Source: Dactylellina haptotyla
Taxonomy: Eukaryota > Ascomycota > Orbiliomycetes > Orbiliales > Orbiliaceae
Assembly (NCBI GenBank): GCA_031310005.1
Contig: CM062380.1
Location: forward strand, 1,736,001-1,800,000
Direction of reading: 5' to 3'
Length of the DNA stretch: 64,000 bases
The position numbers and the translations under genes were made by a program. This document shows positions 1 through 12,046 of this stretch, piece by piece (position 1 is the stretch's first letter; each line of letters starts with the position of its first letter). Under the pieces are notes generated by a model that was given only the letters and a program-made list of their open reading frames with translations, ran no database searches and was not told the DNA's origin.

Positions 1-1899
1 CTGGTGGGAATACGTGTCCGGAGAGTCGACGTGCCCGCTGGGGGGAGCTGTGTGTAACGATCGTTTCCAAGCAAGAGGCGTGGTGGTTTTGTTAGAAGAA
101 GAAGAGGAGGAGGAGGAGGTCTTGCTATGGGGGTAGAAGTAGGAGGCGAGCAGAAGGTAGGGCAGCGAGGAGGACGAGCACAGGCGGTGGGGGACAGACG
201 GGCTGATCAGTCTCATTTTGATGCATCCTTCTCCCTCAGCTCTTTCTCTCCCCCAAATCGGATTTAATTGTTTTATTTGGCCTTATTTCCAGGAGCGAGC
301 GAAGGAGATACGGTGCCAGCTTGGCCCGGCCGGAAGGTACTCGCTCTGGAAAAGTTAGGATCGAAGGTAACTAAAGAGTACGTGCGGGTGTGCGTACTGT
401 GATAGCGTCGCGACGGCACCCGAGGGCTGCGGGCTCCACACACTTCGCAACAGAACGGGGGCTGCACTTGGTTGTCGGTTGGAGAGAAGAAATAGATATA
501 TCCCGATGTCAATGCAGAGAATGAATCAAAGACGTCAGTTGGTTAAAGTAGTCAGCAATATGCAGCAGGCAGGTACGAGGGGAGGCAACAGGAGGCTGTC
601 GTCCACGGTTTAATTTGCAGGGCGGGAAGCCGTACCCCAGCGGTAGAAATGGCTGGCTGGCCTAATAAATCTTATATACCGTAACAGCAGTAATAAAGGG
701 GTACAACCAGACCCAACATCGCCCCTAAGGAACAGCGAGTACTTTAATAAATAATTATAACGAATACACAGTCCAATGGCGGTGCCTGTGCCTGACTGCG
801 TCGGACGCTTCTCCGAGCGGGTTTTTGTTGGGGCCGCGACCACCGCCCGACGACAGCAATTGCAACACAAACTGAAACTGGACACAATCGGCCACCTGAA
901 GCCGTCAGCTGATTCCATTTGCTGCAAAGTCGAATCCAGCCGGGCCTCCGTGAACCATCCCGCCGCCGCCATTGGCTGCTTCGAACCTGTCTCTGCCCTC
1001 CGCGACGAGCCCTCCTAATGCGTCGTCCTCCTCGTCGTCGGTCGAGGAACTCTGTTCTGGCCACATCGCACGCAGAGGGGGGAACAGGCTAGACGCTCGC
1101 CAGTTCTGGGTAAATGTTCTGTTGGGCTATTGCAGCCGGGGAGCGCACTTCCCTCACTTTCACCCGACGAGGGCAAAGTATTATTAACAAGGCGACAAGG
1201 GGCCATGGAATGAAGGAGGACGGCCAAGATGGAGCGTATCATCGCCGCGCACGCGACTCACTTCCATCTCGCACATCCATTACTCTCTCTGCCCTGACTC
1301 GGAAAAGATAGAAAGATAATAACGTCGATTGGAGAAATTCCGATGCATCTCCGTATGCATGCACCGATGATGTATATATGTATGTATGTGTGTAGTACTC
1401 CAACAGGGATCCTTCGAGGCCGTACAAGCTCAGACCACTCTAGCACTTCCAACCAAAGAGAACCAACGACAAAAACAGAGCTACGTCAAAATCAGTTAGA
1501 AGGCGAGTCTCTTAGAAATAATTGGCACGTTTCATTGGTAGAACACACGTTAGCATGTCCCGATGCGCCAATAGCGCAGTAAGAAAGGACAGTTTCCTAT
1601 TGTACAGTCCCGAAATAAAAATACAACAGACAACACCTCCCGATAGAAATAGAAAAAAAAGAGAGAGAAAAAGTAGAAATCCTGATAACACCGTGCGACC
1701 ATAGCGTGGAAAAAAAAAAAGACAAACAGCAGAGGAGTATGCTAAAGTAAACGAGTAGTAAAAAAGGCAACAATCAATCAGTCTTCGCGAGGTAGAAAAA
1801 GTACTCTCGCTCGCTTTGTATCTTTCTTTCTTTCTTCTGTTTTCAAGTCCAAAAATTTAGAAGCACTTTTTGTTTTTTCTTTTTAAGTGTTGTTGCAAA
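1..1899. other. Intergenic, no supported gene
   Basis: No open frame here resembles a known protein, and the available frames are short and overlap on both strands. I see a GA-rich simple repeat near 98-120 and A-rich tracts near 1640-1730. The stretch lies 3' of the homeobox gene. The 5' or 3' end of a gene lying left of the window could extend into it, but I cannot show one. Confidence 0.5.
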
Positions 1900-3742
1900 T
1901 CAACGCCACAATCCATCGCGCAAGCTCATGAGGTTCTCGATGACCTCCAACTCGTTGGGTTGAGGGACTCGCTCTTCGCCGAGATCACCCAAGATGTTGC
2001 GGCCAGTCTTGTTCCTCCAGATCGCTTGCGAAGAGGTGCGGACCTTCTTACCCCCCTTGTGCCCCGGCTCCCAGTTCTCCTTGTCGGAATCTCCCTCGTC
2101 GCTAGATTGGTAGATCGTGAATCCGGGCTTGTCGTTCCTCCCGCCGAGGGTGTGTTGAAGAGTGCGCAACGGCGAGTAGTTGTGTGGTTTCTTGACCGCC
2201 TTGACGGCAGAGGTCGGTGGCGAAGGGGTGACCTTCTTCGGTCCCTTGTGCGTGGCAGTAACAACCTTGCGGGTCTTATCCTTGGTTGGAGACGAGCGTA
2301 GGACCTTGGAAGATTTGACCGGAGTCGTTGTGTTGATGGTACTAACTTTAGCACCCTTGGCCGTGGGAGTAGCCATGATGTTGCCCGACTTGGGACAGAG
2401 GACTTTCTTCTTCTTCTTGACAATGTCAGACGACTGCGTGGCAGTACCCTTGTGCTTGCGGGACTCGGCGGCTGCTTTCGCGGCGGCGACGACACCACGC
2501 GCACGGATGGCTTTGAGAGCTTTACGGGGAGAGTCCTCCTTGACCGGCTCGGTAGGGAGAGAGCTCTGGCTGTCGCACGCGGACTCCCAGATCTTAGCGT
2601 TGACAGTGCGACGTTTGGGTGGAGTGACGAGACAGACACTCTCGTGGAACGAGGCTTGAGGGGACTCGATGAGAGTGGATGTTTGACTGGCACGAAGGAC
2701 ATCATCTTCCTCATCCTCGAGGACGACCGTGGCCTTTCCGTCGAAAGACATGGAGAGACGAACAGCGGAGGAAGAACGTTTCAGAAGACTCGGTTGAGGC
2801 TGAGCCATGAGACCGCTGCGGCGAGGGTTGACATAGGTCTTAACAACGCTCTCGGTCATATCCATCATAGTGGTATTCAATTGGGACATCTCAGGCTCAT
2901 CAGCAATAGTGGTTTGAGAATCGAAAGAGGTATTGGGGGTCTCGGCAGATGGGTTGAGCAGAAAGTGGATAGGTGAGGTCTTGCGAACAATCTCGGGTTC
3001 GTTCATGGATTCAATAGAAGAGATAGAGGTATCAATGGTAAGGTCGGGCTCGGTCCCGTCCGACATGTGAATGGTCATGTCACTCTTGTGCATATCAGAT
3101 TCGGTCTTGATAATAGTGTCGACAACGGGGCACGGGGACGAGGCACGGCTCGAGTGAGAAGGGAGTTCGATGGTGTCGTCGTCCTGAGCGGCGTTCTTTG
3201 GGTTGAGAGGGGAAGAGATGAACGGGTCAGACGACAACTGGAGGAACTTCTCAGAATTGCGAGGGATCATTTCGTGTGGTTGCAGAGGCTTCGACTTTCG
3301 TCGGTTGGTCTGACGTCGGTTTTGGAACCAAATCTAATAATTTTTTCGTACGGTTTCAATTAGTATACCGAAAAGCGTAAGGCGAGGTATGTTGCGGATG
3401 ACTCCTCTGCATACCTGAACTTGTTTCTCCTTCAGCCCGACTAGATCAGCAATTTCCTTTCTTTTGTTCCTGTCTGGGCGATCGCAGACTGCGAATTCGG
3501 CCTCGAGGATGGCTTGGTCCTTGTGGCTAAATGTGATTTAAAAAATATGTCAGACAACTGATACGAGACTAGCGAATTGATATCTATTCGAGTGGTACAT
3601 ACCTGGTACGTCTACGTCTTCGACGAGCCAAACTCGCGTCGTCAACCTCGGGTGGTAAGTTATTTGGAAGAGTGGCGGGCGAGTGGGTAATGAAGGCAAA
3701 GGTTTGGGTCTGAGCCGGTGCTGGGCTGAATGTCGAAGGCAT
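1900..3742 (-). CDS. Homeobox transcription factor, Yox1/Yhp1-like
   Basis: This is a nuclear DNA-binding regulator. Three exons join in phase: 3742-3603, 3526-3415 and 3333-1900, giving 561 residues. The homeodomain covers about residues 39-99. It opens with an arginine run (RRRRRRTS), continues with a helix containing QAILEAEF, and has the recognition helix KQVQIWFQNRRQ, which holds the invariant W-F-N-R residues. Both introns fall inside the homeodomain. The rest is Ser/Thr/Pro- and Lys-rich and looks disordered, with many SP/TP sites that could be kinase targets. In yeast, Yox1 and Yhp1 repress M/G1 genes; the same role here is inference from the homeodomain type. An in-frame ATG at 3808 would add 22 residues. 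I preferred 3742 because the added part (MGTHSLSSLPLLPN...) has no recognisable feature. Confidence 0.88.
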
Positions 3743-4930
3743 CGTTGCGATTTTTATTTTTTTGGTGTTCGGGAGAAGAGGTAAAGAAGACAAAGAATGG
3801 GTTCCCACAGTTGCACTCGATATGACGCCGAATGTGTATGTGTGTATGTGTGTATCTCACGAGAAGGTATGCAACGTGGGAGAGAATGCAACGATAAAAC
3901 CCAAGAGACACTAAGGTAAAGAGCGTGATGGTCAATATCGACCGACTGAAAAGCAATGGGAGGAAAACAGGTGAAGGAAAGGGTACCGAGTATCGTCGAT
4001 CACCAGTACACCATTCGGTCACGAATTTTCCTTGTCGAAGAAGTTGTGAATAGATATGCAGGTTGGATGTGCGAAGGGTGAAGAAGTGGTGAAGAGGGGA
4101 AAGATGATTGAAGATTGAAAAGGGAAAAGAAGGTGTTTTGAAGCGGAGGATAATATCATGTACCTAAACGGAAAGGAAATATATTTGAAGTGGTGGCCGT
4201 GGTGGTGGTGGAGAATGTGGAGGTTGAGGGTCCAGGACGTGTGCGAGTCCGTGTTATGGTTTTGGTGGTGATGATGCTAGTAATGTTCCGCAATGGTCAA
4301 TATCATTCCGGAGTGGGGTGGTGGTGAAGCCCAGCAGACAAGTACGCGACTGGAGGACCCCGGGCGAGAGTGTGTGAGGTGATGGGATATGATGCAGGCA
4401 CCAGGGCTGGTTTGGGGAGGGGAGATGGTGTTTTCCCTTCCAGAAGAGTATTGTCAATTGCTCCTCCTGTTGTTATTATTGTGATTACGATCCGGTCCCC
4501 GGCAAGGAGGACGCCCGGGGTGCGAGGTTGTTGCTCGCGTCCACAGCGGATAACAGCGTTGTTCTGTGTACGGACGCGCACGCACAGTGTACTTACTTGC
4601 CTAATTGCGTGGAATGAGAGGCCGCCCAAGGGAGAAGGAGAGACTGTCTTGTTTGAGAGGCCGCACGATAAGGCCCGCGATGGCAATTTCCCTCCTTTAG
4701 CCTCCCCGGGCGGTGGTGGTTCGGACAGGCGTGTTTTATTATCGTGATGCTTCGGGCAGTTTGTGGACGTGTGCCGCTGTTGTTTGACAACCACACGCAT
4801 ACAAACAACCCGCAACGACAACCGCTCAACCCTCGCTAGGCTGCATCGGGCAGTCTAAGAGAAAATATCGCCATTACACTTCTTATCGTAGAAGTCTAAG
4901 TGCCCTTTTTTATAACGGAATAGTAATAAT
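3743..4930. promoter_or_regulatory. Divergent promoter between homeobox gene and BMT6-like gene
   Basis: About 1.2 kb separates two head-to-head genes and must hold both promoters and leaders. A short TG/TATG repeat lies near 3835-3857, and a GGTGGT-rich stretch near 4195-4265. Frames in this stretch are short and show no domain. Confidence 0.45.
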
Positions 4931-6067
4931 ATGCCACAGTCAAAGCGACCTCCGCCGACCTCAGGCTCGTCCTCGGCAAGATCGAGGCAGCAGCAGCAAC
5001 AGCGGCTGCCGGGGAGTAATACCAGGAAGCCCAAGGAACATGCCAAAAGAAAGGACGACCAGAATGCCAAAGTCAACCCGGCACTCCTGCGACACTTCGA
5101 GGCCATCCTGAGCACATTCCACGATACCTTCGCCCACCTCTTCACACCGGCCCTCCCGTCTCTCATCCAGGATGTAAAACAGAGTCTCTACCTGCGGGAC
5201 TACGTCGCCGCCTTCGACTCACCTGAAAAATTACAGGCATATGTCGTCCGTTGGAGTGTAGCACGAGCATTGGCGTATTGTGAAATGATATCCAACGGAT
5301 GGTTGTCGCAGGAGGTCACCGAGAGTTTCTTCCAGCAGAGCAAAAGCAGGTTAAAGATCGCATGTATCGGCGGCGGGGCCGGGGCAGAGTTGGTGGGCAT
5401 CGCAGCTGTGCAATCCTTCCTGAACTCGAGAGAAAACACCATCGACGACAATGAAGAAAATAGTAGCCGAGAGATTTCAAATGTGCGGGGACTGGACCTT
5501 ACGCTGCTCGACTTTGCTACCTGGACTCCGATAATTGACTCCCTCTACGGTAACCTTACGGACCCCGAAAAACAATCGAAATTATATATCGATAAATCGA
5601 ACATTACAGTAAACTGCCACCAACAGGATGTGCTATCACCTCTATCCGAAGCTACGGTTGCCGCCATGACATCGGCCGACATTGTCACGATACTATTCAC
5701 CGCCGGAGAATTATACTCCCAATCGCCCACATCGACCACCAAATTCATCATGTCTCTCCATGCCCTCACCAAACCCGGAGCTCTACTAGTAATCGTCGAC
5801 TCCGCCGGCGGGTTCGAGGAGCTGGACGTCCTGAAGAAGGGATCCGATAGCTCTGCTGCTGAACCCAGCAGCAGCATGGGTGGATATAAACTGGGGTTTC
5901 TGCTAGATAAAACTCTTACCAGCCGGCAGCAATGGGAGACGATAACAAGTCAGGACGCCAAGTGGTGGAGAGTACCGCAGGAACTCAGGGATAGCAATGC
6001 CTATCCGCTAGAGCTGGAGAACATGCGCTCTCTCATCCGGGTGTATCGTAGAAACAACGAAGACTGA
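4931..6067 (+). CDS. BMT6: 25S rRNA (uridine-N3) methyltransferase, Bmt6-like
   Basis: Single exon, 378 residues. The N-terminus is basic and Gln-rich (a short Q run near residues 19-24). It is followed by a conserved helical segment with a LPSLIQDVKQSLYLRDYVAAF-type core and a VVRWSVARALAYCEM motif. A class I SAM-binding glycine loop, CIGGGAGAELVGIA, sits near residues 143-156. Later blocks include LDLTLLDFATW and ADIVTILFTAGELYSQ, which fit the remaining Rossmann strands. Yeast Bmt6 (YLR063W) methylates U2843 of 25S rRNA in the nucleolus; I assign this by recalled family similarity, not by a search. The ATG follows an AT-rich leader and the next in-frame Met is far downstream, so the start is fairly secure. 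The long divergent promoter is shared with the homeobox gene. Confidence 0.8.
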   Translation: MPQSKRPPPTSGSSSARSRQQQQQRLPGSNTRKPKEHAKRKDDQNAKVNPALLRHFEAILSTFHDTFAHLFTPALPSLIQDVKQSLYLRDYVAAFDSPEKLQAYVVRWSVARALAYCEMISNGWLSQEVTESFFQQSKSRLKIACIGGGAGAELVGIAAVQSFLNSRENTIDDNEENSSREISNVRGLDLTLLDFATWTPIIDSLYGNLTDPEKQSKLYIDKSNITVNCHQQDVLSPLSEATVAAMTSADIVTILFTAGELYSQSPTSTTKFIMSLHALTKPGALLVIVDSAGGFEELDVLKKGSDSSAAEPSSSMGGYKLGFLLDKTLTSRQQWETITSQDAKWWRVPQELRDSNAYPLELENMRSLIRVYRRNNED

Positions 6068-6757
6068 ATTCACCTATTTCCCTAAACTTTCTTTATAAAA
6101 CTTAATATCTGTGCTGTTAAAACCACTGCTTAAATGCCGGAGGTACAATCATCCGAGGGCGGCGCAGCGACAAACACCTGCGGGGTTCTAGTTCAAGCCC
6201 GCCAGCCTAGCTTATCTGGCGAGAGCGACCAGGAGACCTGCATAATCGACGCGGGTCATGTTCCTGCATGCCTTTCTGGTGGGTGGCCATCACAGTCAAA
6301 CGACCTGCAATAAAATAATAAAGTGAACATTGGCAGTGTTTCGATCAAACCACCACACTCGACAAAATAGCTCACTCCGATAAATCCAGACTCCGGCGCT
6401 AGAACAACCTCCACCTCCACCAGCTGACGACCCCGTAGCTGGCTGTGGCTATTTAGCTCTCGCTCTCTCTTTCTGCCAGATCCTTAAACCCCAATTCCCC
6501 TTTTATAATCGCTCGCTCGGCCCCCAATATCGTATCTACCGTACCAATCAAAGACGATCAACATCCGTTCCGAATGACCGTGCCAACAGGAAGACCGTTA
6601 CCTAAATCCATCCTTTCGAAATCAGGGTTTCTGTAACTCTCGTCTGGTAGCAGTTATACCAAAAACCTACTTTTTTAAACCAAAGATCACCAATACACCG
6701 GTGTATAACAAAAAAGGCACAGAAAACCAACAATATATAAATACACTTGCCGACAGC
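6068..6757. promoter_or_regulatory. Intergenic: 3' end of BMT6-like gene and promoter of amine oxidase
   Basis: No gene found. A CT-rich stretch at about 6456-6480, typical of filamentous-fungal promoters, precedes the amine oxidase start. An in-frame upstream ATG at 6701 could add 19 residues to that protein. Confidence 0.45.
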
Positions 6758-8568
6758 ATGACTATTGCTGAAACGGCTCTTTCAAATGAGGAGCAACCCA
6801 AAAAACCAAAGATAATTGTTGTCGGAGCTGGCACCTGCGGTTTGCGGGCTGCTGAGGTCTTAATCCAAGCTGGCTGTGATGTCCAGGTTCTCGAAGCTCG
6901 TGATCGAATTGGCGGCCGGGTAATTTACTAGCCTCCTAAACGATGCCCAACACACGAGTCGCCACTCTTGCTAATGCTACCACCGCAAGATAGATCGCGA
7001 CGTCGTCGAAGCTCGGACTCCCACTCGACCTGTAAGCCTATTTATACCTCCAATTCTTCATTGGCATCTCTAAATACAATTTTCACAAGCTAACAACTGA
7101 ATTTGTCAAAAATTATGCAGTGGTGCGAACTGGATCCACGGAGACCAAGGAAATCCCATAATTGCCATTGCTGAAAAAGCAGGCTCGAGTTATACCGCCG
7201 AAGAACTCGACGATACCGTCGTATATGCGCCCGATGGCACGCTTCTCACGAAAAGACTTGGCGAAGAACTGGTCACCAGAATGTGGACCTATTTCGAAGA
7301 CGGGATCGAGCACTCCGAGCAGAATTTCGCCACTATCAAGCCGAATATCAGCTTTGGTGAATACTACCGGGCTCGGATCAACGAGGAATGTGAGGACAAG
7401 ACGATACAGGTTTACCAGACAGAGGTCATGGAGATTATGGGAGCCATTGTGGCAATGGGTATCCAGAAGCAGGATTTGAGGAACCTGTATCTCGAGAAGC
7501 CGATTCCTGGAGGTTAGCGCATATTATCCACCACATCTTCTCGAAATTTCAATGCACCATGCTAACTAATAGCGATTATCAGGCGATGTGTTTCTCTCCT
7601 CTACATACGGACCCGTGATGGAGCTTATGGCGAAGACTGTCCGTGAGAACGGTTGTCTTCAGCTTAGCACACCCGTTGAACGTGTCGAAACGGTTTACAC
7701 GGCATCCGGTCCGCTACATAACATCCACACCAAAGACGGAAACATACATGAAGCCAACGGAGTTCTAGTCACTATCCCGCTCGGTGCATTAAAACAGGAC
7801 CGAGTCAGGTTTAACCCCCCGATCCCAGAGAAGATGCGGCAGTCCATCAAGCATCTCGGTTATGGTTCTCTAGAAAAGGTTTGTACATGACAGCATCTTC
7901 ACCACAATTTCGCCGCCCGGTGGTTCTGTGAATTCAACACAGCTAAGAATGTGTACGGATTATATCAGACATACATCAGCTTCCCCACGGCATTCTGGGC
8001 GGACGGGCCGAGCTACTTTGTCTTCCTGGCCCCGGAATACGCAGTCACAACCAACACCGAACGCAAACCGCTGACCGCGATCTCTCTCGCCCACCTTCCC
8101 GCACCGCACAACCAGCCCACACTCCTCTTCTACACGCACAGCGATATCTCCAAATATATCACGGATATCTTGCAAACAGAGACCCCAAGCGTCGCACGTG
8201 AGAAGATCCTAGCGTTCTTCGAGCCGTATTATTCGCGGTTGCCGAATTACTCGTCCGAAGATCCGGCTTGTGTTCCGGTGGATTTCATTTCAACAAATTG
8301 GTTGAACGATGAGTACGCTGGTAATGGATCGTATACGAATTTCCCCGTGGGGTTGGTGGATGGGGCGGAGGATATTAAGGTTATCAGGAAGGGCGTGCCT
8401 GGGCAGAGGCTTTGGTTTTGTGGGGAACATACGGCGCCGTTGTTGGGGCTTGCGAGCGTGAGCGGGGCGTATTGGGCGGGGGAGGGGACTGCGAGGAAGT
8501 GTTTGGTGGAGTTTGGGATGATGGATGAAGAGGAGGAGAGGACTTTGAGGGTGGAGGATTTGATCTAG
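6758..8568 (+). CDS. Flavin amine oxidase, polyamine oxidase-like
   Basis: An FAD-dependent oxidase expected to oxidise polyamines such as spermine or N1-acetyl-polyamines, releasing H2O2. Five exons join in phase: 6758-6919, 6994-7031, 7121-7512, 7583-7878 and 7969-8568, giving 495 residues, a normal length for the family. The N-terminal dinucleotide fold reads IIVVGAGTCGLRAAEVL, followed by LEARDRIGGR. The 38-base second exon supplies the LGLPLDL stretch just before GANWIHG, the classic amine-oxidase signature. The C-terminal FAD-binding segment reads LWFCGEHTAPL...GAYWAGEGTARK. Introns carry CTAAC/CTAAT branch motifs near their 3' ends. The C-terminus (VEDLI) is not a PTS1 signal, so a peroxisomal location is not supported. 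The substrate cannot be read from sequence alone. Confidence 0.87.
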
Positions 8569-10304
8569 AGTCCTCTGTCCTGCTGGTCTCCGAATTATTA
8601 AAATGGCTGTGATTTATAATAATATTATCGACGCTATGGATGAATACACACCACCAAATCTTGTTCCCAACCTCCAACAAGACCACTCAATAAAATATTT
8701 TTTATTGTTGCTCGGCTTGGGATCCAGGGGCGAATATAGTCACGCGGTTGTTAAAGCCACTGATCGGGCTAACCTGGACCGACTCAATTGCCGAATGTCG
8801 TGTATTGGTCGGTAGCCAGGTTCTATACAAACTTAGTCAAAACCAGTTTACCCATGGGCGAAGCCTTGGTGGCGCTTTGTAAAATTAATTATCATTCCCG
8901 CGAGGTCTAATATCCGATCCAAGGCTGCATGTTGGTTATTTACATGTACATGTAGATGATCGAAACATCAGTACCTGATTCAGCTGGATGGTTATATTCG
9001 TAGAAATCGCAACAATGTATGTCGATCGACGAGGGACCACGAAATATCTACCTAAACGACAATCTGGTGGCTGAGTTTAGTTTGTGGAATCCCGGATGCC
9101 GAAATAGCCAAAAACCATAATCGACTATCACAGCTCGATGCATTCCGCAAATTTGAATAGGAGGTTGCAATGCACGGGCCTAGGTGAATTCTGTGCTATG
9201 GACACCTATTTGGGAAATTTTGGCGTGAGGGACGGAGCACTCTAACATGGACATGGACTTGTACATATATGTATTTTAAAACGACCTTCCACGGCATGAA
9301 GGCCATTAAAGTCCTAGAAGAAATACGCGATATCACCTCGTGTGCGGAACTTACCTTCTATTATGTGGTCCGTCTGGATCTTTTAATCAATCCCTTTTTT
9401 GGGGGCTCTCTTTTTTTCTCCATTTCAGTTCATTCTGACGCCATTGAATAAGAGCTGGGGGACTGGAGACAAGACCGACGAGAAAAGATGTTTTCACTGT
9501 ATGCATGTAATCTCCTGGGGAGCAGCGTTAGCAAGTTTACAAGCAGATCGACGTGCGACAAGACTTAGCCGTGCTCTTGCCGCATCTATAACCCGGAGAT
9601 GCGGAGTAAACGAAAGCCTAGACAAATCTTGAAATTGCATTTCAACCGCCCATGGAATTCCCATGGGGTTTTTAAGTTTTCGAGCGTTCCTTGTTTCCTT
9701 GATTGCATCGATTGGGACACCAACAGGTTTCCATTCGGGTTAGCTTCAAGTGCGTTGCTGACACGGAACATCCCACATTGCCTAATTCTGCACATCCCAT
9801 TGATCCCTTTCCAACTTTGGAATGACAGTGCTACCTTTTCAAGCGCACCATGACGGAACCAATTTGGAAACACTCAGAATTTGGGGCTGAAAGGGGAGTA
9901 GGCCGTCCCGATTTGGCCGAGGAGGGATTCCGTATTGGGGTTTTGCTGGATCGATCGGTTTTCTCCTTTAAGCGGCATGCCAGCAAGGGCTTTTATATCG
10001 ATATTTCATTTCAGCCTGTGTGGACGGGATGTTGTTCAATCCAATCATGTGCCAGCGGCATTGCTGGAAGTAGCACAAGTATCTACTTGTTTTTACAAAA
10101 TTCCGAGCTAGTTTTTTCTTCCAATTTCGAATATTTCCTGATGGCTGCATGATGCAGTTATTTGTCCTCCTTTGTCTGCTTCGTGGAGGTTGGGAACGGG
10201 CCCATCTTCTCCTAGTTCTGTTGACATCCGTGTCCGAAAATCGGGGTACGTGACATTATAGGATGTAGCATGTTTTCCAATGCCAGTGTGATAGATATTT
10301 TTAT
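8569..10304. other. Intergenic, no supported gene
   Basis: About 1.7 kb between two plus-strand genes. Open frames near 9600-10150 run on both strands but have no start context, domain or codon pattern that I trust. A palindromic CATGTACATGTA element lies near 8943-8956. Confidence 0.4.
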
Positions 10305-10313
10305 TATAAAAGG
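10305..10313 (+). promoter_or_regulatory. TATA box of the ferritin-like gene
   Basis: TATAAAAGG lies 109 bases upstream of the ATG at 10422. It is followed by a leader without introns that I can see. The match to a strong TATA element suggests regulated, high expression. Confidence 0.55.
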
Positions 10314-10421
10314 CGATGTTGGAACCTCGATCGCTCTTGTTGTTTAGTTCGTTATCCTACAATATCTCACATCCAGTGGAACTTAATACAGAAATCCATA
10401 CTACATCACATATCTCTCATC

Positions 10422-11348
10422 ATGAAGTGTTCAATTGCCACTTTAGCCAGTATGGCTCTTCTCGTCGGTTCCGCTAGAGCGGTCCCGGTTGTTAAGAGGG
10501 CAGATATCGATCTCGTCGTCCTACAATTCGCTTTGACATTAGAACATCTCGAGAATGTTTTCTATAAGCAAGCGTTGACAAAGATCCCAGAGTACAAGTT
10601 CCTCCAGGCCGGATACACCAAGGAATACTACAATAACATCAAATACATCGCCCATGATGAAGAGGAGCATGTCAAACTTTTGACCGGCGGTATTACTGCC
10701 GCGGGCGGTAAACCCGTCGCAGCGTGCAAGTACAACTTCCCCTTCACGGACGTCAAGTCGTTCATCAGTCTCTCCTCTATTCTCGAAGGAGTCGGTACAT
10801 CAGCCTACTTGGGTGGTGCTCCACTCATCACATCCAAAGACTACCTCACAATCGCAGGGTCCATCCTTGTCACGGAAGCTCTCCATACATCGATGCAGCG
10901 CGCTGCTCTCCACCGTGTTCCGTCCGCGAACCCATACGGAACTCCATTGTCGCCAAGTCCTGTCTACACGCTTGCTGCTGCGTTTATCAAATCCTGCCCA
11001 TCAACCAATATGGCGCTACCATTCACGGCATTCCCAGCCCTCACAGGGCCTCAAGGGTCAATTTGTCCAGGGAAGTCCGCCGGGTTTTCAGTTGCCGGCT
11101 CCCTACCATCCAAGTTCTTCGTAACTTTCATCAACGGCTTGGATATCGTTTCAGTATCTCCAAAATCGGTAAAGGGTAAGACGTTCTGGGCCACTCCTCC
11201 CGCCACGTTTGGAGGCCAGACGTACGCTCTAGTAACTTCAACCAATATGACCGGTGGGCCAATCGCGGATTCCGGTATCCTATACGGACCAGCGATCCTG
11301 GAAATTACTCCAAACCCTCCTAAATATGATGTCAATCTTCAGAAGTAA
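10422..11348 (+). CDS. Secreted ferritin-like domain protein (Rds1-type)
   Basis: Single exon, 308 residues. It has a signal peptide of about 20 residues (MKCSIATLASMALLVGSARA) and then a VVKR Kex2-like site, so the protein is probably exported and processed. Residues about 28-170 resemble the fungal ferritin-like family: ALTLEHLENVFYKQAL, a HDEEEHVKLL block and ILVTEALHTSMQR, supplying the spaced Glu/His residues of a four-helix bundle. The C-terminal part, about 200-308, looks like a beta-rich extension. In S. pombe the related Rds1 is induced by adenine, CO2 and stress; I know of no established enzyme activity. Whether metal is bound here is untested. It could act in stress, spore or surface biology. 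Confidence 0.82.
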   Translation: MKCSIATLASMALLVGSARAVPVVKRADIDLVVLQFALTLEHLENVFYKQALTKIPEYKFLQAGYTKEYYNNIKYIAHDEEEHVKLLTGGITAAGGKPVAACKYNFPFTDVKSFISLSSILEGVGTSAYLGGAPLITSKDYLTIAGSILVTEALHTSMQRAALHRVPSANPYGTPLSPSPVYTLAAAFIKSCPSTNMALPFTAFPALTGPQGSICPGKSAGFSVAGSLPSKFFVTFINGLDIVSVSPKSVKGKTFWATPPATFGGQTYALVTSTNMTGGPIADSGILYGPAILEITPNPPKYDVNLQK

Positions 11349-12046
11349 TGAGTTCACGACCACAGGGTATTGAAGTCACGACTGCAGTGTATTAAATTCG
11401 GATCACGTTTATTGAAGGAAGGATGAAAAGTCATATGATTCGCCTAGCTATTTGCTCCCAACTTTATTATTTTGGGATGTAATGTAAATCAGTAAAATAA
11501 CCTTATAATAATTAATGATATTTTCGCAATTTCACAAAGCTTGCAGAAAAAATAGTAACTACGGAGAAAGGGTTTTCCAACAGAAGAAGAGAGACTCGTG
11601 TCCCGTGATCCGATAGCTGTCGTCATCGATGCAATAGAAATTAATTGACAACTCAGATCAGTATCGACTAGAACTGGAGTAGATAGAACGAGCTTATGCG
11701 CTCAAAAATGTTAAACTGAAATGAATTGTAAATTCCTCTGCAGTGAAGTTTAAATTAACTATCTATATTTCTCAGTCTTCTACGTAACAAGGTTTGTAAG
11801 AAGGAATTGAATAATATTTTACCTCTCTCTATACGTATTTTAAATAAATTGGATTGTTGCTCTTGTTGTCTTGTTGCAAGGCGAGTGCGCGTTCGTCGCA
11901 GAGCCGCGATCCGCTTATCTCCGCGCGATAACACCCCCACAATTTTCGCCCATACAAAATTTTAGCTTCGCCCGGCTAGGAACCTCACCTCATCACGGCC
12001 CTCCTCCAATCCGCACTCCACTAAAACCCCGACAAAAATTCCAACA
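11349..12046. promoter_or_regulatory. Intergenic: 3' UTR of ferritin-like gene and PHB1 promoter
   Basis: No gene found. The first part is AT-rich and could hold the terminator of the ferritin-like gene. The last 150 bases before the prohibitin ATG are C/A-rich and likely the leader. Confidence 0.45.

Noticed and set aside
1926-2714. Arg/Ser-rich frame overlapping the homeobox gene
   Set aside because: It is an alternative frame within the last exon of the homeobox gene, and its composition is a by-product of that coding sequence.
6140-6230. tRNA-like stretch with GGTTCTAGTTCAAGCCC
   Set aside because: The arms do not fold into a cloverleaf; no acceptor stem or anticodon arm pairs properly.
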